From a bacterium (lineage in GTDB: Bacteria > JAHJDO01): a stretch of DNA of 6,564 bases. A program made the position numbers and the translations under genes. Each line of letters begins with the position of its first letter. Position 1 is the first letter of the stretch. The notes below the pieces were generated by a model that searched no databases, had not been told where the DNA came from, and was given only the letters and a program-made list of their open reading frames with translations. Location of the stretch: positions 1 through 6,564 of the forward strand of contig JAGMBN010000071.1 of the NCBI GenBank assembly GCA_023129655.1, written 5' to 3'. This document shows, one piece after another, positions 1 to 5,729 of this stretch.

Positions 1-182
1 ATAAAGTGCCCTGTGTGCGCTTTGAAAGGCAGACAGCTTGACCCAGGGCTTGCCTCAACCCCAAGCCGCAGGATTTCCGGCGTTGTGCGCGAGCTGGTCC
101 ATGGTGTTACCCGAAGGCACTCTACTGATCCTGCAAAAGCAATTGCATAGTTTCCCCATGGCGGGATTGCCAGCGATGTCAT
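1..182 (-). CDS. COG3581-like CoA-dehydratase activase-related protein, N-terminal part (runs off left edge)
   Basis: The minus strand stays open from an ATG at 182 to the window edge (60 codons). It begins MTSLAIPPWGNYAIAF, followed by an ILRLGVEASP stretch and a CLPFK motif near residues 52-56. This matches the N-terminal pattern I know from COG3581 proteins: P-x-x-GNY, then a 'TLELGVKHSPE' region, then C-x-PFK with a probable cluster-binding Cys. Members are related to activators and subunits of 2-hydroxyacyl-CoA dehydratases; their own reaction is mostly unknown. One base separates the preceding stop codon (184-186) from this start. A GAGGTGG ribosome binding site (187-193) sits four bases upstream, so translation is probably coupled. 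COG3580 and COG3581 genes are commonly adjacent, which supports the call. GC is about 55% in the first 60 bases, higher than on the right. The C-terminus is not visible, so intactness is unknown. Confidence 0.72.
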   Translation of the reverse strand, partial: MTSLAIPPWGNYAIAFAGSVECLRVTPWTSSRTTPEILRLGVEASPGSSCLPFKAHTGHF

Positions 183-183
183 G

Positions 184-1077
184 TTACCACCTCGTAGAGT
201 CCACAAATGCCTCCAAACGAGTATCAATGCCGGATTGTGAGGAATGCTCGTCAAGTACCAGAGTCATGTACGGGACACCTTTATCCCTAAGCATTCTTTG
301 AAAGATTTGCATAGAGATAGAATCGCAGCCACAATTAAAAGAACTGATTTGAAGTACTCCTGCACACTCTTCGGCCGTGAGACGTTGGAGCACATCATAC
401 ATCTTGCTGCACGTATCCCACTTGATAGGATCACTTGGGATGTTTTTCTGGTCCAACTTTGCCAATGCAAACGCCACACTCATTCTTTCAAGTTTACGCA
501 GTATCGGTCCGGAGAAGAAATCGTCATAGAGGTTGTAGGGATGGCTGAGAATCAGGAACTTTTTACCTTTTTTATCAGAACAGCCTGAGAGTTTTTTTCT
601 TGTTGACTGCATTGCTGCCATACCTCGTTTAATCGCCGTTTGTATCGTCTGTTTATCAACACCCAGTTCTTTGCCCAACAACAATAGCGATTTTTCCAGC
701 GGTATCTTGTTCTCATCAATGTCAATGGTTAACACCCGCGAATGCTGCGCAATCTGAGCCTTTGCCGCATCCGGAAGAGCGCCAAGCTTAGGGCAGGATA
801 TATGATTTTTCAAACTGGACAGAATTCTTGGTACAAAAACCATGTCAACCTTTCCAACTATCTCTGCAAGATGAGCATCCAGCATCTTGAGCGGCAGGCA
901 GTGTTCCGGCTCGGAAATCAGGCTGGCTTGTTCAAGTGTCTTTGCGGTTGACACCTCGGAAACCACAACCTGCATTCCCAACTCACTGAAGAATGTCTCC
1001 CAAAGCCCATGATAGTAAAAATAATAGAGGGTCATTGGGATGCCGATAGAGTATGTTTGACCTTTCTTGAGTTCCAT
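184..1077 (-). CDS. DUF2229/COG3580-like CoA-dehydratase activase-related protein
   Basis: A 297-residue protein with the N-terminal signature IGIP-x5-YY (residues 11-21) and a 'GLWETFFSELGMQVVVSE' block (24-41), as in DUF2229 proteins. A Cys motif EHCLPLK lies at 58-64, a CPK motif at 95-97 and NCGCDS at 248-253, followed by the family-type ending LDEHSSQSGIDTRLEAF (275-291). Cys60, Cys95 and Cys249 or Cys251 are candidate iron-sulfur ligands. The family is related to the D-component and activator of 2-hydroxyglutaryl/benzoyl-CoA reductase-type systems, but the biochemical role of stand-alone members is unknown. The protein looks cytosolic, with no signal peptide. The ATG at 1077 is preceded by AAGGGA (1083-1088) with five-base spacing. 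It is the first gene of a minus-strand pair, divergent from the lipid genes. No actin-fold ATPase activator (HgdC/BadF type) is visible; it could lie beyond the left edge. Confidence 0.82.
   Translation of the reverse strand: MELKKGQTYSIGIPMTLYYFYYHGLWETFFSELGMQVVVSEVSTAKTLEQASLISEPEHCLPLKMLDAHLAEIVGKVDMVFVPRILSSLKNHISCPKLGALPDAAKAQIAQHSRVLTIDIDENKIPLEKSLLLLGKELGVDKQTIQTAIKRGMAAMQSTRKKLSGCSDKKGKKFLILSHPYNLYDDFFSGPILRKLERMSVAFALAKLDQKNIPSDPIKWDTCSKMYDVLQRLTAEECAGVLQISSFNCGCDSISMQIFQRMLRDKGVPYMTLVLDEHSSQSGIDTRLEAFVDSTRW
187..193 (-). promoter_or_regulatory. Ribosome binding site of the COG3581-like gene
   Basis: GAGGTGG on the minus strand lies four bases before the ATG at 182, inside the last codons of the DUF2229 gene. 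It is a strong anti-16S match and fixes the start of the partial downstream gene. Confidence 0.7.
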
Positions 1078-1161
1078 TGTATTCCCTTATCATGCTGAGA
1101 AAACATGCTACCATAAGCGCTGATAATTGAAAATAAGAAAATAATCTGTTAAGATTTCTAT
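1078..1161. promoter_or_regulatory. Divergent intergenic region between activase pair and lipid genes
   Basis: This AT-rich 84-base gap separates two genes transcribed away from each other, so it should hold the start signals for both. The minus-strand side has a clear ribosome binding site (1083-1088), but I found no convincing -35/-10 pair for that strand. The plus-strand side has the candidate promoter listed separately. No clear operator palindrome was seen. Confidence 0.55.
1127..1155 (+). promoter_or_regulatory. Candidate sigma70 promoter for the LpxL-like operon
   Basis: TTGAAA (1127-1132, five of six consensus bases) is followed after 17 bases by TAAGAT (1150-1155, four of six). Transcription would start near 1161-1163, at the GTG start codon of the next gene, so the message could be leaderless. 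The -35 box and spacing equal those of the promoter before the ACP gene, but the -10 is weak. Confidence 0.4.
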
Positions 1162-2097
1162 GTGAAAAAAGCTGAAGCATCTCGAAAGATTGAAGCAAAG
1201 AGAAGAGGCAATGCCCTTGGATTCTGGTTTTTTAAGGTTTCTCTGCGCTTCTTTGGATTAAAAGGAGCGTATGGATTATTATATATTGTATGTGTCTATT
1301 ATGTGCTGTTTGACCGAACAGCTGTTTCCGGAGCAGCTGCATATATTAAGAGAAGGTTTCCGTCACATGGTTTTGTAAAAAGATTGAGACACATATATTT
1401 GTTGTTCGTAAGTCAGGGGAAACAGCTTATTGACCGCTATGCTATTATTTCAGGATGTGAAATGTTTGATATCCAAATACGTGGATATGAACAAATTAAA
1501 TCTCTGGTTCGAAATTCGCATCATGGAATAATTTTGTTAACCGCTCACGTCGGTAACTGGCAGGCTGCTATGACCGTGTTGAAAAAACTGGGAAAAACAG
1601 TGTATCTTGTCATGCGTCCGGAAGATAACCCTGCAGTGCAAAGTTCTTTGCGTATCAGCAGGGAACAGAGCCATATTAAGATTATTTCTCCTGAACAAGA
1701 TCTTGGCGGAATTGTTGAAATCATGAATAAGTTAAAGGAAAAGCATATTGTGTCCATTATGGGTGATCGCAGATATGGGTTTAAGGCTGTAGAAGTTTCC
1801 TTTCTTGGAGACAAAGCATGGTTTCCATACGGCGGCTTTACAATTGCGGCAGCGGCAGGATGTCCGATAGTTGTTCTATTGTCAGAGAAAGTATCTGCTT
1901 ATAAGTACATTGTTGACGTATCTAATGTGCTGTATCCATGTTATGTGAGTGGAAAAGATAAACATCAGCAGCTTCAGCAATGGGTTCAGGAATTTGCCGC
2001 ATTGCTTGAAGCACATACACACAAACACCCTTACCAATATTTTTTATTTCATGACGTGTGGACAGAAGAAGCAAAAAGAGCAGGTGAAAAACCGTGA
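1162..2097 (+). CDS. LpxL/HtrB-like lysophospholipid/lipid A acyltransferase
   Basis: A 311-residue member of the LpxL/HtrB acyltransferase family, which moves an acyl chain from a thioester donor to a lipid or sugar hydroxyl on the inner face of the inner membrane. A basic N-terminus is followed by a hydrophobic stretch (about 29-50) that probably anchors it. The catalytic-type motif is AHVGNWQ at 128-134, with His129. Most family members have His-x4-Asp/Glu here, but this protein has Gln134. Further family marks are MGDRRYG (200-206) and HPYQYFLFHDVW (289-300), like the 'HPYQWFNFFDFW' ending of homologues in polyene-type clusters. Length is normal. The start is GTG at 1162: an in-frame stop at 1150-1152 rules out upstream starts, and the N-terminus aligns with the family. 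No Shine-Dalgarno site is visible. The end overlaps the radical SAM gene by four bases. The acceptor is unknown; the setting suggests the product of the adjacent KS system is the donor chain. Confidence 0.87.
   Translation: MKKAEASRKIEAKRRGNALGFWFFKVSLRFFGLKGAYGLLYIVCVYYVLFDRTAVSGAAAYIKRRFPSHGFVKRLRHIYLLFVSQGKQLIDRYAIISGCEMFDIQIRGYEQIKSLVRNSHHGIILLTAHVGNWQAAMTVLKKLGKTVYLVMRPEDNPAVQSSLRISREQSHIKIISPEQDLGGIVEIMNKLKEKHIVSIMGDRRYGFKAVEVSFLGDKAWFPYGGFTIAAAAGCPIVVLLSEKVSAYKYIVDVSNVLYPCYVSGKDKHQQLQQWVQEFAALLEAHTHKHPYQYFLFHDVWTEEAKRAGEKP
2082..2087 (+). promoter_or_regulatory. Ribosome binding site of the radical SAM gene
   Basis: AGGTGA lies six bases before the GTG at 2094, within the end of the acyltransferase gene. 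It supports the unusual GTG start and the four-base overlap over later in-frame starts. Confidence 0.65.
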
Positions 2098-3578
2098 GAA
2101 TTCTGTTGGTGAAACCACAAACTGAACTGCTCGTTGCCAGAAGATTGCAAGAAGGATTTTTGCATCTTGAACCCCTTGAGCTTGAAATTGTTGCGGGCGG
2201 AATTCCAAAGGAAAATGATGTGCGGATTCTTGATCTAAGTGTCGAGAATAAGCCGCTCTCAGTGTTTAAGAAAAAAATAGCTGATTATAAGCCTCAAATG
2301 ATTGGATTTTCAGCATACAGCAACACATTTCACGTTGTGAAGCAGCTGTCTCTTATTGCTAAAGAATGCGATTCTGCAGTTATTACGATTGCAGGAGGCA
2401 TTCACGCAACATTGCAGCCCAAAGATTTTGCTATAAAATCCATTGATATAATTGTGCGCGGAGAAGGCGGAACAGTTATTAGCAATATCATAAAACGTTT
2501 TCATGCGTGTGAGGAACTTCACTATGGCAGTGCTGTTCTGTCACCATCCGACACTGACTTTGAGCAGAAAGCCGAAGAGGAGACACCATTTTATCCTCCA
2601 ATTGAACAGATTCCAATGGCACGCCGTGATCTGGTAGATCGAAGCAAATACTTTTGCGTATGGACATCAAGCAGCACAGGACGTCTTGACACAATTTTCC
2701 CACGTGTTGCAAGCATGCGTACCTCACAAGGTTGTCCGTTTTCATGTTCTTTCTGTGTCATTCATCGGGTAATGCGTAAAAAATATCTTCGGCGCCGACC
2801 GGAAGATGTCATTGACGAGATTGCAGGGCTGAAAGAGGATTATATTTATTTTGTTGATGATGAGATGTTCGTTGATGCTCATCGTGTCCAGCGTATTGCT
2901 GAGCTGCTTATTGAGCGTAATATCCGCAAAAAATACATAAGCTGGGCGCGCAGTGATACTATTGTTAAACATCCTGAACTGTTCAGGCTTTGGAAAAAGG
3001 CAGGGCTTGATGTTGTTTACGTGGGTCTTGAGTCAATGAATAAGGCAGCGCTGGATGAGTATAACAAGAAGATATTCGTTGAAACAAACAGAAAAGCCGT
3101 AGCGATACTCAAGGATATTGATATAATGCTGCATGCTGCGTTTATTGTACGGCCGGATTTTTCTGCGGAGGCTTTCAAAAATCTTGAAGCAACCATAGCG
3201 GAGATATCACCTGCGGAGATTACATTCACTGTATTATCACCGTCGCCAGGAACACAGATATGGAATGACAATATGAATGATTTCATCTGCGACCCATTCA
3301 AATATTATGACTGTATGCATACTCTGGTTCCTACAAAACTTACATTAAGGCGATTCTATCAGCATTTCGGCAGATTGTATTCTCTTGCGCTTCGTAGCAA
3401 TCCGTTAAGAATGAACAGAACAAAGATGCCCTTCAGTGATCTGGTGCGCGCCATAGTCAAAGGAGCAAAATATGTTTTTTCGCTCTATCTGATTTACAAG
3501 GACTATCCACCCACAATGTGGCTCAAATCCGGCGCGGAACAACGCAAGTTGTGCGAAACAGATAAAATAAAGACATGA
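2094..3578 (+). CDS. B12-binding-domain radical SAM protein (HpnR-like architecture)
   Basis: A 494-residue protein with an N-terminal Rossmann-like cobalamin-binding-type domain (about 1-140), a radical SAM core (about 205-390) and a helical tail. The core has CPFSCSFC at 214-221, so Cys214, Cys218 and Cys221 should bind the 4Fe-4S cluster that cleaves S-adenosylmethionine. YFVDDEMF (252-259) and YVGLESMN (309-316) are typical core strands. The N-terminal part keeps GGIHAT (101-106) and VRGEG (121-125), but I see no DxHxxG motif, so cobalamin would be held without His ligation or might be absent. The opening, with LEPLELEIVA, recalls HpnR-type hopanoid C-3 methylases; related enzymes do methylation, cyclisation or C-C bond formation. 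A lipid or acyl-chain substrate is inferred from context. GTG at 2094 overlaps the previous stop (GTGA) and is preceded by AGGTGA at 2082-2087, six bases away. It overlaps the next gene by four bases. Confidence 0.88.
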   Translation: MRILLVKPQTELLVARRLQEGFLHLEPLELEIVAGGIPKENDVRILDLSVENKPLSVFKKKIADYKPQMIGFSAYSNTFHVVKQLSLIAKECDSAVITIAGGIHATLQPKDFAIKSIDIIVRGEGGTVISNIIKRFHACEELHYGSAVLSPSDTDFEQKAEEETPFYPPIEQIPMARRDLVDRSKYFCVWTSSSTGRLDTIFPRVASMRTSQGCPFSCSFCVIHRVMRKKYLRRRPEDVIDEIAGLKEDYIYFVDDEMFVDAHRVQRIAELLIERNIRKKYISWARSDTIVKHPELFRLWKKAGLDVVYVGLESMNKAALDEYNKKIFVETNRKAVAILKDIDIMLHAAFIVRPDFSAEAFKNLEATIAEISPAEITFTVLSPSPGTQIWNDNMNDFICDPFKYYDCMHTLVPTKLTLRRFYQHFGRLYSLALRSNPLRMNRTKMPFSDLVRAIVKGAKYVFSLYLIYKDYPPTMWLKSGAEQRKLCETDKIKT

Positions 3579-4141
3579 AATTAATTTATCTGATACTGTT
3601 GTTCACAGTTGTTACAATTAACGTTGCCTTTGCCGATGCGGATCAAACTGACGAATCATGGATGCTGCTGACCGGCTACGGCGCCACGCATCCGGGTCTC
3701 GGTAAAACTCGTGAACATGTTGAGACAGTGGATGTAATTCTGCGATACAGGCGAAAACTCAAAGATATTGGACGTGACTGGTACAGTTGGAGACATGACT
3801 TTCTGATAGAACTACCTGTGTCTCATCTTATTAAGCCTGATGATGGACAGATTCTTGGCCTGAATTTTCTTGCATCATGGACGCTGAAGACATCACAAAG
3901 ATACATGCCATATTTCTTTGTGGGCGGCGGTCCTGTCTATACGGAAGCGAACATACCCGGCATGGGAGCCAATCTCTGTGGGAACTATCAAGCAGGATTA
4001 GGACTTAGTTACAAGACCAGAAAAGGGCGTTCATTTGTATTAGAATATAGGTTCCATCACATATCCAACGCCGGCATGAAACAACCCAACGTACCGCTTA
4101 ATTCAAGCAAAGTACTTGTCGGAATCAATTTCTCATTCTAA
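3575..4141 (+). CDS. PagL-like outer-membrane lipid A 3-O-deacylase family protein
   Basis: A 188-residue exported protein. Residues 1-20 form a signal peptide (Lys2, hydrophobic core, likely cut after AFA at 18-20). The rest has alternating strands suited to a small beta-barrel and ends in Phe (VGINFSF), as outer-membrane proteins do. The motif RFHHISNAG (159-167) is the PagL/acyloxyacyl hydrolase family hallmark, giving candidate catalytic His162 and Ser164. PagL removes the 3-O acyl chain of lipid A in the outer membrane. By spacing from Pseudomonas PagL, the third residue (Glu) would fall near Asn176, but this is from memory and needs alignment. The ATG overlaps the radical SAM stop by four bases (ATGA), has no clear ribosome binding site and probably depends on coupling. 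Placement in a lipid-synthesis operon suggests it acts on the pathway's product or makes room for it. Lipid A itself as substrate is only one possibility. Confidence 0.83.
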   Translation: MKLIYLILLFTVVTINVAFADADQTDESWMLLTGYGATHPGLGKTREHVETVDVILRYRRKLKDIGRDWYSWRHDFLIELPVSHLIKPDDGQILGLNFLASWTLKTSQRYMPYFFVGGGPVYTEANIPGMGANLCGNYQAGLGLSYKTRKGRSFVLEYRFHHISNAGMKQPNVPLNSSKVLVGINFSF

Positions 4142-4153
4142 TGATTGCCGAAA

Positions 4154-4217
4154 ACATCCCCCTAGTTCCGCCTGCGGCGAAACCGTCTCCCTTTTGAAGG
4201 GGGATTCAGGGGGATGT
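4154..4217. repeat. Hairpin-forming, probably dispersed, intergenic repeat (MITE/REP-like)
   Basis: Perfect 10-base inverted arms, ACATCCCCCT (4154-4163) and AGGGGGATGT (4208-4217), enclose two smaller hairpins: CGCC/GGCG (4169-4172 with 4176-4179) and CCCTT/AAGGG (4189-4193 with 4197-4201). The folded form would be cloverleaf-like. C-rich/G-rich ends of this kind around short stems are typical of small dispersed repeats in environmental genomes. Only one copy is in the window, so dispersal is inferred. No T-run follows, so it is not a classic terminator, though it may attenuate read-through or protect the upstream mRNA end. It sits just before the ACP promoter. Confidence 0.6.
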
Positions 4218-4226
4218 AATTGTTCC

Positions 4227-4255
4227 TTGAAAAAAGGGTAGGAAGAGGATATGAT
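4227..4255 (+). promoter_or_regulatory. Sigma70-type promoter for ACP-KS-CLF
   Basis: TTGAAA (4227-4232) and TATGAT (4250-4255), each five of six consensus bases, are separated by exactly 17 bases. Transcription would start near 4262, leaving a leader of about 32 bases that contains the ACP ribosome binding site. This suggests the ACP and ketosynthase genes form their own unit, with or without read-through from upstream. Confidence 0.55.
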
Positions 4256-4280
4256 ATTTTCTATTGAACAGTGTTTAACA

Positions 4281-4285
4281 AGGAG
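4281..4285 (+). promoter_or_regulatory. Ribosome binding site of the ACP gene
   Basis: AGGAG ends eight bases before the ATG at 4294. It is the strongest Shine-Dalgarno site on the plus strand here, in keeping with high expression of a carrier protein. Confidence 0.7.
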
Positions 4286-4293
4286 AAGATTAA

Positions 4294-4575
4294 ATGGCAA
4301 AGCAAAAGCAAAAAGAATTGGAAGAAATACGGAATAAGTTAAAGAAACTGCTTGTAAGCAGCCTATCATTAGAGAATGTAAAACCTGAAGATATTAAAGA
4401 CAATGAGGTCCTGTTTGGTGAGGGGCTTGGACTTGATTCTTTGGATGCGGTAGAAATTGTTGTGCTGTTGCAGCGAAACTTCGGCTTGGAGATTAAGGAT
4501 ATGGACCAGGGCAGGAAAATTTTTTATTCAATTAATACTCTGACAGAATATATACACGAAAATACGAAGAAATAA
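4294..4575 (+). CDS. Acyl carrier protein (pathway-dedicated)
   Basis: A 93-residue carrier protein. The phosphopantetheine attachment motif is GLDSLDAVE (46-54), with Ser49 as the modified residue. Helix 2 continues as IVVLLQRNFGLEI (55-67), followed by the loop KDMDQGRKIFYSINTLTEYI (68-87). The GR-x-x-F-x-S version of helix 3 recalls carrier proteins of aryl polyene, dialkylresorcinol and similar clusters more than housekeeping AcpP. The lysine-rich N-terminus is longer than in AcpP. It should carry the growing acyl chain as a thioester in the cytosol for the adjacent ketosynthase pair. It has its own promoter and strong ribosome binding site. A 41-base AT-rich gap separates it from the ketosynthase. 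A phosphopantetheinyl transferase is not in the window. Confidence 0.93.
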   Translation: MAKQKQKELEEIRNKLKKLLVSSLSLENVKPEDIKDNEVLFGEGLGLDSLDAVEIVVLLQRNFGLEIKDMDQGRKIFYSINTLTEYIHENTKK

Positions 4576-4616
4576 TCCCTAATTCCTAATTTTTAATGCT
4601 TTAATTTTTAAATAAT

Positions 4617-5729
4617 ATGGAAAAAATAAACGTAGCAATAACAGGCATGGGTGCGATTTCTGCTGCAGGTAAGAACCTTCCCGAAACTCTGGACACATTT
4701 CAGTGCGGACAAGTAAATAGAAATCCAGTCTTTGAACACAGAATGAGCACTTTAAACCTTGCTTTGTGCGCAGTAGAAGAAGCCTTAAACGATGCAGAAC
4801 TAAAAAGAGATATTGAGCATTTTCGTGTAGGAGTATGTCTTGGTACTACTGTGGCAAGCCAGTTGAATGACGTTGAATTCTATGATTCATACCGGAGTAC
4901 GGGGAATGCGCCGATGGATTCTGTTGACCGGTTTTTAAGAGGAAACCTTGCGCAAGCTGTTGCAAATACTATAAAAGCAAAAGGTCCATGCGTTACTGTG
5001 GTTAATGCATGTTCTTCAGGCGCTGATGCGATTGGAGTAGCATTATCCTGGTTAAGGAATGGAGAGTGTGATATCGCTATTGCCGGCGGTGCGGACGAAT
5101 TGAGCCGTATTCCTATATGCGGTTTTGGGGCACTTGGTATTGTTAGTGAATCATTATGCGCTCCATTTGATAGAGACCGTAAGGGATTAAACCTAGGGGA
5201 AGGAGCTGGAATCCTTGTGCTTGAGAGAGAAACATGTGCTTGTAAGAGGGGCAATGCCCCTAGATTGCATCTTGCTGGATACGGCGCGTCAGCAGACGCA
5301 TATCACCTTACTGCTCCAAGACCTGATGGAACAGGTTTAGAAGCGGCGATTCAGAGAGCTCTTTTTGAAGCAGGTATCAGTTCTCAAGATGTCTGTTTTG
5401 TTAATGCTCATGGCACTGCAACTCGGGATAATGATAAAGTTGAGGGCATTGTTTTAGCAAGGGTTTTTGGCAAGGATATTAAGGTTCTTTCTACAAAGGG
5501 ATTTACAGGGCATACACTTGGCGGCGCAGGAGGTTTGGAAGCTGTTTTTACAGGCGCTGCGCTTCTCGAAGGATGGATACCTGCAAGTGCTGGCTTTGTG
5601 AATCAGGATGAGGAAATACCTATAACACCGGTCAGGGAGAAGACGAGCATACAAGGATCTTTCGCTGTTTCTACGTCTATAGCATTTGGCGGAAACAATG
5701 CTGCGATCGTTATTGGGAGAGGAGCATGA
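4617..5729 (+). CDS. Beta-ketoacyl-ACP synthase (KS, FabF-related, complete active site)
   Basis: A 370-residue thiolase-fold ketosynthase that condenses an acyl thioester with malonyl-ACP. All catalytic parts are present: Cys132 in VVNACSSGADA (128-138), His265 in NAHGTATRDND (263-273), and Lys294 and His299 in STKGFTGHTLGG (292-303). The C-terminus has the expected SIAFGGNNAAIVI (354-366). It is about 30-40 residues shorter than a usual FabF (about 410), mainly between residues 20 and 44, where the capping region is compressed. The motif before and after that gap is in frame, so this looks like a family trait rather than damage. The ATG at 4617 opens directly into the conserved beta1 strand (INVAITGMGAISAAG), but no Shine-Dalgarno site precedes it. 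Its stop overlaps the CLF start by four bases, as expected of a KS/CLF heterodimer. Housekeeping FabF is less likely given the partner. Confidence 0.9.
   Translation: MEKINVAITGMGAISAAGKNLPETLDTFQCGQVNRNPVFEHRMSTLNLALCAVEEALNDAELKRDIEHFRVGVCLGTTVASQLNDVEFYDSYRSTGNAPMDSVDRFLRGNLAQAVANTIKAKGPCVTVVNACSSGADAIGVALSWLRNGECDIAIAGGADELSRIPICGFGALGIVSESLCAPFDRDRKGLNLGEGAGILVLERETCACKRGNAPRLHLAGYGASADAYHLTAPRPDGTGLEAAIQRALFEAGISSQDVCFVNAHGTATRDNDKVEGIVLARVFGKDIKVLSTKGFTGHTLGGAGGLEAVFTGAALLEGWIPASAGFVNQDEEIPITPVREKTSIQGSFAVSTSIAFGGNNAAIVIGRGA

Noticed and set aside
38..588. Two overlapping plus-strand open frames (38-301 and 244-588)
   Set aside because: They lie opposite the two activase-related genes, which have clear family motifs. 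Their own translations show no recognisable domain or good start site.
1160..1165. ATG at 1160 as start of the acyltransferase
   Set aside because: It is directly followed by TGA; the coding frame is reached only from the GTG at 1162.
4154..4217. Intrinsic transcription terminator
   Set aside because: The outer stem has a 44-base loop and is followed by TAATTGTTCC rather than a T-run, so it does not fit a standard terminator.
4133..4369. A 78-codon minus-strand open frame across the gap before the ACP gene
   Set aside because: It reads through the hairpin repeat and into the antisense of the ACP gene; the proline/serine-rich middle is just translated repeat.
4880..5254. A 124-codon minus-strand open frame inside the ketosynthase gene
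   Set aside because: It is antisense to a strongly supported catalytic region and has no recognisable motifs.
4617..5729. Frameshift or deletion making the ketosynthase a pseudogene
   Set aside because: Although short, the frame is continuous, all catalytic residues are present and the sequence on both sides of the shortened region is in register.
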